This document shows, in pieces, positions 55,255 to 63,433 of a DNA stretch of 64,000 nucleotides (the stretch's first letter is position 1; each line of letters opens with the position of its first letter). The notes beneath the pieces are model-generated. The model had not been told where the DNA came from and did not search any database. It worked only from the letters and a program-made list of their open reading frames with translations. This DNA is from CAZEDU01 sp964511185. GTDB lineage: Bacteria; Myxococcota; Myxococcia; Myxococcales; Myxococcaceae. The stretch covers positions 1-64,000 of the forward strand of contig CAZEDU010000001.1 in assembly GCA_964511185.1 (NCBI GenBank). Direction: 5' to 3'. Position numbers and translations under genes: made by a program.

Positions 55255-55500
55255 CACCCTCGGGCAGGTCTCCTGGCTTCTTCGGGCTCGAACCCAAGCG
55301 CACGATGCGCGGGTTCCGGATTCGGGGGCCTCCCACCTTCCCTCGCCCAACCCAGGCGAAGTGGCGACTGCGCTGGAGACCCCGCCTGGCCCCGAACGGG
55401 GGCCGCCCAAGTCACAGTGGCGGGACCGCGCCGGGCTTCCACCGGCTTCCCTCTTTGAGCTGCCTCTTTGGCAACCCGAAGGCGGCCCGGCTTGTACGCG
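55255..55500 (-). ncRNA. Cobalamin riboswitch
   Basis: On the minus strand, the conserved cobalamin-riboswitch core is present: AGGGAAGCCGGTGGAAGCCC, then CGGTCCCGCCACTGT (B12-box GCCACTG at about 55415-55421) and, after a variable region, AGCCAGGAGACCTGCCC at 55262-55279. The order and spacing fit the Rfam Cobalamin architecture. Ends are approximate. It lies about 80 nt before the btuB ATG. A strong 23-nt hairpin (55228-55250) between aptamer and gene may be the expression platform. The 55501-55701 interval upstream also serves the divergent small gene; I see no clear promoter. Confidence 0.93.
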
Positions 55501-55701
55501 GCGGTGTCGATGCCGGTCAAGCAGACCCATGCGTCTCGGACCCGAGATGCCGTTGGCGAATCCGTACGACGCCGCCCCGCCGAGCGCCGCGGGCGGGCCA
55601 TGGCACAAGAGCTGCTCAGGCTTTCAGTGCCGCCGGTGGGCGGTGGCGGAAGCGGCGAGCCAAACACGAGGCCGCTTCATTCGAGGAAGGAAGGTGACGA
55701 C

Positions 55702-55959
55702 ATGTTGGTGAGCGGGAAACGCCTTGCGGTGTTTTCGATCCGCAGCGGCAAGAACGGCAGCGTCTGGGTGAGGGCGGGCAGCGCGTGGGTCAACAAAGAC
55801 GGTTCGATGAACGTCAGGCTCGACGTGCTTCCCATCGATGGTGTGTTGCACGTGCGCGAGGCGGGGGAGCGGCGGGCCGAAGCGGTCCCGAACGTCCCCG
55901 GCCCCTTCGACGCGACCGAGTCGGGCATGAACATGAACGTGGCAGCGGGAGGGCACTGA
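55702..55959 (+). CDS. Small unknown protein upstream of a ComEA-like gene
   Basis: An 85-residue protein with a strong ribosome-binding site (AGGAAGGAAGG, about 55684-55694). Beta-strand-like segments (RLAVFSIRSGKNGSVWVRAGSAWVNKDGSMNVRLDVLPIDGVLHVRE) suggest a small compact domain; no signal peptide or membrane helix. It ends 2 nt before the next gene. I do not recognise a family; context (DNA-binding HhH protein downstream) could link it to DNA uptake or surface functions, inference only. Confidence 0.75.
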   Translation: MLVSGKRLAVFSIRSGKNGSVWVRAGSAWVNKDGSMNVRLDVLPIDGVLHVREAGERRAEAVPNVPGPFDATESGMNMNVAAGGH

Positions 55960-55961
55960 AC

Positions 55962-56324
55962 ATGTCGATGAAGACGGGGTTGTGGCTGTCTGTTCTGACG
56001 GTGGCGTTGTCCTTCGCCGGCGCGGCGGAGGCGGCGAAGCAGAAGTCGGTGGTGCGCATGTCCGGGACGCTCAACCTGAACCAGGCGAGCGAAGCGCAGC
56101 TCGACGAGCTGCCCGGGATTGGCCAAAAGGCCGCGCGCAGCATCATCGCGTACCGCGAGAAGACGCCGTTCAAACGCATCGAAGACCTGGTCAAGGTGAA
56201 AGGCTTCGGCAAGAAGCGCTTCGAGAAGCTCAAGCCGCACCTCACCGTGACCGGACCAACCAACCTGACGGTGCAGCGCGAAAAGCTCACCGCCCAAGGC
56301 CGCGCTGGGCCACCGGGCCGATGA
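55962..56324 (+). CDS. Secreted ComEA-like helix-hairpin-helix protein
   Basis: A 120-residue exported protein: signal GLWLSVLTVALSFAGAAEA, then a ComEA-type helix-hairpin-helix domain with NLNQASEAQLDELPGIGQKAARSIIAYREK (GIG hairpin) and KRIEDLVKVKGFGKKRFEKLKPHLTV. Such proteins bind DNA in the periplasm during natural transformation, though many small ComEA-like proteins have no proven role. It follows the small gene at 55702 with 2 nt spacing. A hairpin terminator follows. Confidence 0.88.
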   Translation: MSMKTGLWLSVLTVALSFAGAAEAAKQKSVVRMSGTLNLNQASEAQLDELPGIGQKAARSIIAYREKTPFKRIEDLVKVKGFGKKRFEKLKPHLTVTGPTNLTVQREKLTAQGRAGPPGR

Positions 56325-56341
56325 GCTGATGCAGCGAGTGG

Positions 56342-56370
56342 GGGCCGCTCGAGCGTTTCGAGCGGCTCCC
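56342..56370. terminator. Bidirectional hairpin between convergent genes
   Basis: GGGCCGCTCGAGCGTTTCG and its partner AGCGGCTCCC form a 9-10 bp stem with a short loop (GCCGCTCGA / TCGAGCGGC). It lies between the ends of the HhH gene (+) and the methyltransferase gene (-). There is no U-run, but the position fits a shared transcription end. Confidence 0.55.
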
Positions 56371-56390
56371 GCCCCAACCGATGCGAGCGC

Positions 56391-57179
56391 TCACGCACGG
56401 CGGACAGTGTGAACGCTGACCCTCGTCGCGAGCTTCGACCCCAACCGCCTCAATGCCTGGCGAAGCAAACGCCCGAGCCGCGGGGCGGTGGGCAGGCGCT
56501 CGCCCGCGAGCAGGATGTGGTTCTCGAAGTCGAAGAGCCGCACCGCCCGCGCGTCGCGGTGCGGCTGCAGGTGGAACCAGAGCGACTCCTCCCAGAGGTA
56601 GCTGGGCGAGGGGATGGCGTTGATGACCACCAGCCCGCCGGGCCTGAGCGCCGCGGCCATCGGCTGAGGGAGGCGCTCGAGAGAGACGCTCGGCTTGAAG
56701 ATGTCTCCGTCGATCTGCTCGGAGAGGTCATCGATGACGACGTCGAAGCGGCCGCGCCGCCGGCTCACCCACGGCACCGCGTCGCCCTTCGTGACGTCGA
56801 CCGCACCCGACCAGCTTCGGCTCAAGCGACGAAACCAAGGCACCGCCTCGACCGACAGGTCGACGGCGGAGACGCGCCCCCGAACGCCCAGCGCGCGCAG
56901 CGGCGCGACGATGCCGCCGCCCGCGAAGCCGAGCATGGCGATGGCATCGGCGTATGGCTTCGCGACCGAGATGAGCGCCGCCATCACGTCGAACACGCTG
57001 TGCGTCGGCCCCGGGCGGGCGAGCACCTCGCTCAAGACGTATTTGCCGTACATCACGCGCGCGCCGCGCCGGGTCCGCACCACCCGCCAGCGCTCCGAGT
57101 GGACTGGGGAAACCGGTCCCCCCTGGGAGGGGGACAACTTTCCCCGCTCTTCTCTGCGTCGCTTCGGGCGAGTGCTCAT
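56391..57179 (-). CDS. Spermidine synthase-like methyltransferase
   Basis: A 262-residue protein with a Rossmann SAM-binding fold: AIAMLGFAGGGIVAPLRALGVRGRVSAVDLSVEAVPWF (motif I with the acidic residue after strand 2), DAVPWVSRRRGRFDVVIDDLSEQIDG (Asp-rich loop as in spermidine synthases) and PGGLVVINAIP. Polyamine or other substrate unknown. ATG 57179 has GGAGG upstream; however the first 40 residues are low complexity and the DNA there (57106-57150) contains GGGGA/TCCCC palindromes, so translation could start later, near RVMYGKYVLSEVL. Confidence 0.75.
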   Translation of the reverse strand: MSTRPKRRREERGKLSPSQGGPVSPVHSERWRVVRTRRGARVMYGKYVLSEVLARPGPTHSVFDVMAALISVAKPYADAIAMLGFAGGGIVAPLRALGVRGRVSAVDLSVEAVPWFRRLSRSWSGAVDVTKGDAVPWVSRRRGRFDVVIDDLSEQIDGDIFKPSVSLERLPQPMAAALRPGGLVVINAIPSPSYLWEESLWFHLQPHRDARAVRLFDFENHILLAGERLPTAPRLGRLLRQALRRLGSKLATRVSVHTVRRA

Positions 57180-57305
57180 GCGCCTCCAGTGTCTCAGCAA
57201 TCCCTCGGTCGCCCCAACGCGTTGATTCCCCCCAACCTCTTCCTCCGGGCGCCTTCACCCGCGCGAGGGCTCCGCTCCGCGAAGCATTTGAAGTAGACCG
57301 TCGGC

Positions 57306-57860
57306 ATGCGCGGACTGCTGAACTACTTCCTCAAGGGCCTCGTCTTCGTCGCGCCGATTGCCATCACGCTGTGGGCGCTCATCTTCACCTTTCGCGAGGT
57401 GGACAGCTGGATAGGCGCGCCGGTGCCGGGCGTCGGGCTGCTCCTCGTCATCGGAATCATCACCGCCATCGGCTTTCTCCTCTCCAGCTTCTTCGCCGAC
57501 CGGATCAACCAGTGGGCCGACGAGGTCTTCGGAAAGCTGCCGTTCATCAAGGTCCTCTACAGCGCGCTCAAGGACCTGATGAACGCCTTCGTCGGCGAGA
57601 AGAAGAAGTTCGACCGGCCCGTGCTCGTCGACCTGACGCCGGACGGCAGCGTGCGGGCGTTCGGCTTCATGACCCGCGAGTCGCTGGCCGACTTCGGGCT
57701 GCACGACGATTGCGCCGTCTACCTGCCGCAGTCGTACAACTTCGCCGGCTTTCTGACGGTCGTGCCCAAGTCGCGGGTCAAGCCACTTCCGCACGACAGC
57801 GCCGAGCTGATGGCGTTCATCGTCTTCGGCGGCATCGGCCAGCCCTCCCCATCCAAATAG
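57306..57860 (+). CDS. DUF502 membrane protein
   Basis: A 184-residue membrane protein of the DUF502 family. Two hydrophobic helices (GLVFVAPIAITLWALIFTF and PGVGLLLVIGIITAIGFLLSSFF) precede a conserved segment with LPFIKVLYSALKDLMNAF, RPVLVDLTPDGSVRAFGFMT and VYLPQSYNFAGFLTVVPKSRVKPL. Function unknown in the family. It is divergent from the methyltransferase gene; the 126-bp gap would hold both promoters. The 106-bp gap to the DUF4175 gene shows no feature. Confidence 0.92.
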   Translation: MRGLLNYFLKGLVFVAPIAITLWALIFTFREVDSWIGAPVPGVGLLLVIGIITAIGFLLSSFFADRINQWADEVFGKLPFIKVLYSALKDLMNAFVGEKKKFDRPVLVDLTPDGSVRAFGFMTRESLADFGLHDDCAVYLPQSYNFAGFLTVVPKSRVKPLPHDSAELMAFIVFGGIGQPSPSK

Positions 57861-57966
57861 GCTCAGCCGCTTCACACACGGACGCACATGGACGGGCAAT
57901 CGGCTCGCCCAAGCCCTACCTAAGAAGGAATACTGAACCCCACCTGCCGTTCGGCAGCCATTCACC

Positions 57967-60900
57967 GTGAACGTCGAGCCCCCGCGCACTTCCGAGCCAC
58001 CCCCGCCCCTGCCCGTCGCGCCGCCCGATGCCAACCCGCCGCCCCCGGAGCGGCGTCCGCACGCACAGCTCATCGCGGCGTTCCAGGCGCAGCAGCGCCG
58101 GCAGCTCTGGGTCGAAGGCGCGCTCTACGGGCTCGCGGCCGCGCTGGTCCTCTTGGTCGCCGCCGGGTTCTTCGGGCAGCCGTTCCCTTGGCTGGGGCGT
58201 TGGCTGCTGCTCCTCGCGCCGGTCATCGCCGCGGCGGTCGCGGTCGCGCTCGGCGTCGTGCTCGCCGTCTCCCGCGTGGGGGACGAGCTCAAGGCCGCGC
58301 GCCTGCTCGGCGAGCGGCTCCCTTCGCTTCAGCTCGACGTGCTCGCCGCGGTGGAGCTCCTGCGCGAGGCGAAAGCCGGGCAACACTCCGAAGCGCTCGC
58401 CGCGGCCTTCGTGCAGCAGATCGACGAGCGGGCGAAGGGCGTCCGCGCCCAATCCGCGCTGGACGCTCGGCGGACCCGCCGGGCCGGGGCCGCGTTGGGG
58501 GCCGTGCTCCTGGTGAGCCTGGCCGTGGTCGGGGCGCTGCGCGTGCGGTGGTGGTCGGGCCTGGTGCACGCCACGCAGAGCGGCGCGCAGCTGGCGGGCC
58601 CGGTTCGGCTGGAGCCCGTCACCGGCGACATCGAGATCACCTACCGGTACCCGGCGTACACCGGGCTTGCGCCCCGCACGCTCCCGGTGAGCACGGGCGA
58701 GGTGACCGCGCCCAAGGGCACTGAGGTGGCGCTGAAGACCCGGGCCGACCGCGACGTGACGAGAGCGGAGCTGGTGTTGGGCGACGAGCGCGTCCCGCTG
58801 CAGCTCGAGGGCACGCGCGACCTGAGCGGCACGTTCGTGCTCAAGCAGTCCGGCTCGTACCATTTCGAGCTCTTCCGCAAGAACAACCTCATCGCGCGCG
58901 GGCCCGAGGTGCCGGTGAACGCCGAGGCCGACACGCCGCCTCAGGTCCGGCTCACCTCCCCCGCCGAGGAGCTGGAGATCGACGAGGGCGCGAAGGTGAC
59001 GCTCAAGTACGAGGCGTCGGATGACTACGGCCTCACCTCGCTGGAGCTGGTGTACCGGCTGCCGGGCAGCGCCGAGGCGCAGCGGGTGAAGCTCCGCCAC
59101 GACGAAGGCCGCCGGTCCAAGGGCCAGTACGTCTGGGACCTGGCGGGCGTGAAGCTCAAGCCCGGGCAACGCGTGACGTACCACGTCGAAGCGCAAGACA
59201 ACGACGAGGTGGAGGGCAAGAAGAAGGGCGTCTCGCGCACGCAGGTCTTGAAGCTCTACAGCGCCGCCGAGCACCGCCGGGCCGCGGTCGAGCGGGTGCA
59301 GAAGCTGTGGGACCGCATGGTGACCCACCTGGCCGACCGCCTGGAGAGCAACGACCGCGCGAAGGAGAAGACCGCGGAGCTGGTGGCGCCCGGCCAGACG
59401 ACCGACCAGTCCGGCACGCAGCTCGCCGCGGACCTGGTGGCCGCCGCGCGGGAGCTGGCGAAGGAGCGCGACGCGCCCCGCGAGCTGATCGGCGCGCTGG
59501 TGAACATCAGCGACTCGTTCCAGCGGCACGTGCTCTCCACCGCCGACGCGCGCCGCACGTTCTTGCGCTACCAGCGCATGCAGAGCGACCTGGACATGGG
59601 GCGGCGGCTCACCGCGGTGGTCAGCGCGGAGATCTCCGAGGTCGAGAAGGACATCCTCTACCTGGAGTCGTTGCTCGACCGGCAGAAGCTGCTCGACTTG
59701 CAGGAGCTGGGGCGACAGCTGCAGGCCGACCGCCGCGAGCTGGCCTCGCTGCTCGAGCAGTTCCGCCAGACGAAGGACGAGGCGCTCCAGGACAACATCT
59801 TGCGCGAGGTGCAGGCGCTCCGAGAGCGCATGAACGAGCTGATGCGCCGCATGTCCGAGCTGGCCAAGGGCATCCGCGACGAGCACCTGAACCAAGAGGC
59901 GCTCCGGGAGCTGATGGAGGAGCGCGACTTCGCCTCCGCGCTCGACGAGGTCGAGAAGCTGGTGCGCGAAGGCAAGGCCGACGAGGCCTTGATGAAGCTG
60001 CAGCAGATGGCGATGGAGATGGACGAGATGGTCGAGAGCCTCGCGCAGGCCGAAGAGGGCATGGGCGACGAGGAGTACCGCGCGCTCGCCGAAAAGTTTC
60101 AGGAGTTCATGGACGATCTCGGCAAGACCACCGAGGCGCAGAAGCGGGTGAGCGACGAGACCAAGGCGCTGCGGGACCGCTACAAGCAGCAGATGCAGCA
60201 GCGGCTCAAGCAGCGCGGGCAGCAGCTCAAGGACGAGCTGCTCCGGAAGACCGAGCAGGCGACGAAGAGCTACCAGTCGCTCGAGCCGGACCAGCTGAGC
60301 ATGCGTGCCGACCGTCCGCTGGAGGAGGTGCGCGCCGAGCTCGACAATCTGAAGAACGCGCTCAAGGTGGACGACTTCGACCTGGCGGCGGAGGCGGCGG
60401 CGCGGGCCGAGCGCGCCTCGCAGGAGCTCGCTGGCTACGCCGAGCTCGAGCGGCAGCGCGACGAGGCGTTCAAGAACCCCGAAGACGTCCGCCGGCGCTC
60501 CCGGGAGACGGCGGAGCGGCTGCGGCAGGACTCCGCGAAGGTCTCCGACATCAACCAGAAGCTGCAGCAGCTGTTCCCGCAGCCTGGCTCGATGCTCTCC
60601 GAGGCGGACAAGCAGCGGCTGCGCTCGCTCTCGCAGGAGCAGCGCCAGCTCGAGAAGCAGGCCGACGGGCTGCGCCGCAAGATGGAGGAGATGTCGCAGA
60701 TGGCGCCGGTGTTCGGCCAAGAGGCCGAAGAGCAGATGGGGCAGATCGGCGAGCACATGGGCGGCGCGGCGCAGCGCATGGAGATGCGCGACGTGAGCCG
60801 CGGCTACGGTGAGCAGAAGGCCGCGCTCGAGCAGCTGCAGCAGTTCGAAAAGCAGATGAAGGAGAGCAGCCAGCGCAGCGGCAAGGGCAAAGGCATGCCG

Positions 60901-61089
60901 CTGCCGATGTTCTCCAGCCGCCGGCCCGGGCTCGACGGCCGCACGCAGGACAAGGTCGAAATCCCCGACGAGGAGCAGTTCCAGGCGCCCAAGGAGTTCC
61001 GCAAGGACCTGCTCGACGCGATGAAGCAGGGCGCGCCCGACAAGTACAAGGAGCAGGTCAAGCGCTACTACGAGGAGCTGGTGAAATGA
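57967..61089 (+). CDS. DUF4175 membrane/coiled-coil protein
   Basis: A 1040-residue protein. Pro-rich start, then two or three membrane helices (LYGLAAALVLLVAAGFFG; LLLLAPVIAAAVAVALGVVLAV; GAVLLVSLAVVGALRVRWW), an Ig-like/beta region (about 215-420, with VTGDIEITYRYPAYTGLAPR), and a very long coiled coil from about 440 to 980 rich in Glu/Leu/Gln/Arg (for example EMDEMVESLAQAEEGMGDEEY). This matches the DUF4175 family, often linked with MoxR/VWA clusters; here it is followed by a peptidase. GTG start 57967. The stop overlaps the next gene (ATGA). Confidence 0.9.
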   Translation: MNVEPPRTSEPPPPLPVAPPDANPPPPERRPHAQLIAAFQAQQRRQLWVEGALYGLAAALVLLVAAGFFGQPFPWLGRWLLLLAPVIAAAVAVALGVVLAVSRVGDELKAARLLGERLPSLQLDVLAAVELLREAKAGQHSEALAAAFVQQIDERAKGVRAQSALDARRTRRAGAALGAVLLVSLAVVGALRVRWWSGLVHATQSGAQLAGPVRLEPVTGDIEITYRYPAYTGLAPRTLPVSTGEVTAPKGTEVALKTRADRDVTRAELVLGDERVPLQLEGTRDLSGTFVLKQSGSYHFELFRKNNLIARGPEVPVNAEADTPPQVRLTSPAEELEIDEGAKVTLKYEASDDYGLTSLELVYRLPGSAEAQRVKLRHDEGRRSKGQYVWDLAGVKLKPGQRVTYHVEAQDNDEVEGKKKGVSRTQVLKLYSAAEHRRAAVERVQKLWDRMVTHLADRLESNDRAKEKTAELVAPGQTTDQSGTQLAADLVAAARELAKERDAPRELIGALVNISDSFQRHVLSTADARRTFLRYQRMQSDLDMGRRLTAVVSAEISEVEKDILYLESLLDRQKLLDLQELGRQLQADRRELASLLEQFRQTKDEALQDNILREVQALRERMNELMRRMSELAKGIRDEHLNQEALRELMEERDFASALDEVEKLVREGKADEALMKLQQMAMEMDEMVESLAQAEEGMGDEEYRALAEKFQEFMDDLGKTTEAQKRVSDETKALRDRYKQQMQQRLKQRGQQLKDELLRKTEQATKSYQSLEPDQLSMRADRPLEEVRAELDNLKNALKVDDFDLAAEAAARAERASQELAGYAELERQRDEAFKNPEDVRRRSRETAERLRQDSAKVSDINQKLQQLFPQPGSMLSEADKQRLRSLSQEQRQLEKQADGLRRKMEEMSQMAPVFGQEAEEQMGQIGEHMGGAAQRMEMRDVSRGYGEQKAALEQLQQFEKQMKESSQRSGKGKGMPLPMFSSRRPGLDGRTQDKVEIPDEEQFQAPKEFRKDLLDAMKQGAPDKYKEQVKRYYEELVK

Positions 61090-62834
61090 CCCGCACCGCG
61101 CCGCGCGTCGCCTTGGGCCTGCTCGCGCTGCTCGCGGTGGTGCCCGCGCGCGCCCAGACGCTCAAGGCCGAGGCGAAGGCGCAGCTGCAGAACATCGAAC
61201 AGCTGCTCGAGGACTGGGACGTCGCGGGGGCGAAGGAAGAGCTCGAGGCGCTGCGGAAGCTGGTGCCGGAAGACGTCGAGCCGCTGCACTACTACGCCGG
61301 CCGGGTGGCGTTCGAGGAGGGCCGCTACGCCGAGGCGGTCGAGCACCTCTCCCGCGCCGGGCTGTCGGACAAGCCGGGCTCGTACCTGCGGCTCGCGAAG
61401 GACACGCTGCGGGTGACCGAGGGGCACCAGCGCGTGGAGAGCGAGAACTTCATCTTCCTCTACCCGCCGGGGAAGGACGAGGTGCTCGCGCCCTACGCGC
61501 TGGAGACGCTCGAGCACATCCGCCGCGCGCTGCTCGAGGACCTGGGCCACGCGCCGGCGGGGAAGGTCCGCGTCGAGGTGGTGAACGACGCCACCGAGCT
61601 GTCGAAGCTGTCGACGTTGACCAAGGAGCAGATCAAGACCACCGGCACCATCGCCATCTGCAAGTTCAACAAGCTGATGGTGACCAGCCCCAAGGCGGTG
61701 GTGCGCGGCTACGACTGGCAAGACACGCTGGCGCACGAGTACGTGCACCTGGTCGTCTCGCAGAAGAGCCGCAACACGGTGCCCATCTGGCTGCACGAGG
61801 GGCTCGCCAAGTTCCTCGAGTCGCGGTGGCGCGGCCAGCCGGGCCTGGCGATGTCGCCGTCGACGCTCGCGCTGCTCGGCGACCGGGTGAAGCGCGACAA
61901 GCTGATCCCCTTCGAGAAGATGCACCCGTCGATCGCGCTTTTGCCGACCGCGGAGGACGCGGCGACCGCCTTCGCCGAGGTCTTCTTCGCCATCGACCTG
62001 ATTCACCGCGAGAAGGGCACGCAGGCCTTCCGCGACATCATCCGCGAGCTGTCCTCGGGGAAGACCGACAAGCGCGCGGTCGAGACGGCCTACGGCAAGC
62101 CCTTCGCCGCGTTCGAGCGCTCGTGGCTCGCGCACGTGAAGAAGCAGCCCTTCCCCAAGGACGTCCTTCCTCCCTCGACCGACGAGCGCAAGGAGCTCAA
62201 GGACGAGCGCGCGAAGGGCAAGGACCCGGGCAAGAAGGGCCGCGAGATTTCGTTCGGCGACTTCGACGAGGTGCGAGAGCCCGACGGGCGCCGGTTCGCG
62301 CACTTAGGCGAGCTGCTGCGCGAGCGGAACCGCATCCGCGCCGCGGCCGAGGAGTACGGCAAGGCGCACAAGGTGGTGGGCGACAAGTACGAGTCCATCT
62401 CCAACAAGTACGCGCTCGCGCTGCTCGAGCTGGGCCGGCTGGAGGAGGCGGAGAAGGTGTTGAAGGGCTCGCTCACGGTGCACCCCGGCTCGGCGCCGAC
62501 ACACGTGAAGCTCGGGCGCATTCACCTGCGCCGGCAAGAGTGGAGGGCGGCGCTCGACGCGTACCTGGCCGCGCTCGCCGCCAACCCGTTCGACGAGGAG
62601 ATTCACGTCGCGCTCTACCGCGTGCACGAGGCGCTCGGGCAGCAGGCGCTGCGCGAGCGGGCGCGCAAGGCGGTGACGCTGCTCACCGGGGTGAAGCCCG
62701 ACCTGGTGCCGCAGCTGGCCCGGGCGCTCGCCAAGGAAGGCGAGAACTTGGCCAACGTCGACCTGCCGACCGCGCCCGAGGCGCCCGCAAGCGGCGACGC
62801 CGGCGCGCGCGCAGAGCCCGCCCGCACCCGGTGA
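61086..62834 (+). CDS. Peptidase MA-like metalloprotease with TPRs
   Basis: A 582-residue exported protein: signal ALGLLALLAVVPARAQ, N-terminal TPR-like helices (about 25-120), a zinc-peptidase core with HEYVHLVVSQ (HExxH) and the downstream Glu in PIWLHEGLAKFLESRW, and C-terminal TPRs (KVLKGSLTVHPGSAPTHVKLGRIHLRR, AALAANPFDEEIHVALYRVHEALG). It is a gluzincin of the peptidase_MA_2 type, periplasmic or surface. It is coupled to the DUF4175 gene and may process or accompany it. Confidence 0.88.
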   Translation: MTRTAPRVALGLLALLAVVPARAQTLKAEAKAQLQNIEQLLEDWDVAGAKEELEALRKLVPEDVEPLHYYAGRVAFEEGRYAEAVEHLSRAGLSDKPGSYLRLAKDTLRVTEGHQRVESENFIFLYPPGKDEVLAPYALETLEHIRRALLEDLGHAPAGKVRVEVVNDATELSKLSTLTKEQIKTTGTIAICKFNKLMVTSPKAVVRGYDWQDTLAHEYVHLVVSQKSRNTVPIWLHEGLAKFLESRWRGQPGLAMSPSTLALLGDRVKRDKLIPFEKMHPSIALLPTAEDAATAFAEVFFAIDLIHREKGTQAFRDIIRELSSGKTDKRAVETAYGKPFAAFERSWLAHVKKQPFPKDVLPPSTDERKELKDERAKGKDPGKKGREISFGDFDEVREPDGRRFAHLGELLRERNRIRAAAEEYGKAHKVVGDKYESISNKYALALLELGRLEEAEKVLKGSLTVHPGSAPTHVKLGRIHLRRQEWRAALDAYLAALAANPFDEEIHVALYRVHEALGQQALRERARKAVTLLTGVKPDLVPQLARALAKEGENLANVDLPTAPEAPASGDAGARAEPARTR

Positions 62835-62838
62835 AGAC

Positions 62839-62866
62839 GGGGACCGTCCCCGAAGGGGACTGCCCC
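62839..62866. repeat. GGGGAC-type palindrome copy after the peptidase gene
   Basis: GGGGACCGTCCCC (62839-62851) then GGGGACTGCCCC (62855-62866), nearly the same as unit 1 at 16113-16140. It begins 4 nt after the stop codon of the peptidase gene. The remaining intergenic DNA to 63026 contains no gene that I can support. Confidence 0.7.
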
Positions 62867-63026
62867 GGCGGTTCCAGGCCCTGAAGCCAGCACACGCCTC
62901 GCGACACCCCGCAGTCCGCCATTCGACACCGTGTCGCCCTCGGGTTCCGTGTTGGCGCGCGCGCGTTTGCGACCCAAGTTGATCAGCCCGTACAAGGCGC
63001 CCCGCTTTCACCCGAGGTTTCGCCGT

Positions 63027-63428
63027 ATGTCGTTCCGCGCATTCGTTGTCGCGTCCCTCTTCTTCCTCGCCGGCTGCGCCGCGGGCCGCGACGCGCAAGG
63101 CCCTCGCCGCTCCACCACGGACACGCCCGGCGCGCTCGAGTCCCTGCACTGCGAGAGCGACGCGAAGGCGCTGGCCACGCCGGTCTCGTACCGCGACGAG
63201 CTGGCGTGCGGAGACATCCTCGCCTTGAGCGGCGACCCTTCGGGCGCGGTGGCGCGGTGGAAGCGCGCGTTCGAGCGGGCCACCAGCACCGACCAGCGCT
63301 GCGAGGCGCTCGACCGAATTCGCACCGACGGCCGCTACCTGGTGTCGGCGAACAGCGAGTTCCGCAACCAGTGTCGCGAGCGCATCGAGAAGGCGAGCGC
63401 GGCGATGCCGGCGCGCGCCGCCGAGTAA
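63027..63428 (+). CDS. Small Cys-containing lipoprotein
   Basis: A 133-residue lipoprotein: signal SFRAFVVASLFFLAGC, lipobox near residue 17. The mature part has four Cys (HCES, ACGD, RCEA, QCRE) and a helix-rich pattern (GDPSGAVARWKRAFERATSTDQRCEALDRIR) reminiscent of a single TPR-like repeat. ATG 63027 is the only start with a signal. Convergent with the partial gene at the right edge, 5 bp apart. Function unknown. Confidence 0.78.
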   Translation: MSFRAFVVASLFFLAGCAAGRDAQGPRRSTTDTPGALESLHCESDAKALATPVSYRDELACGDILALSGDPSGAVARWKRAFERATSTDQRCEALDRIRTDGRYLVSANSEFRNQCRERIEKASAAMPARAAE

Positions 63429-63433
63429 CGCCT

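Noticed and set aside
62615..62995. A 126-codon minus-strand frame across the end of the peptidase gene
   Set aside because: Composition is Arg/Gly-rich, it covers the palindromic repeat and overlaps coding DNA; no start signal or family.
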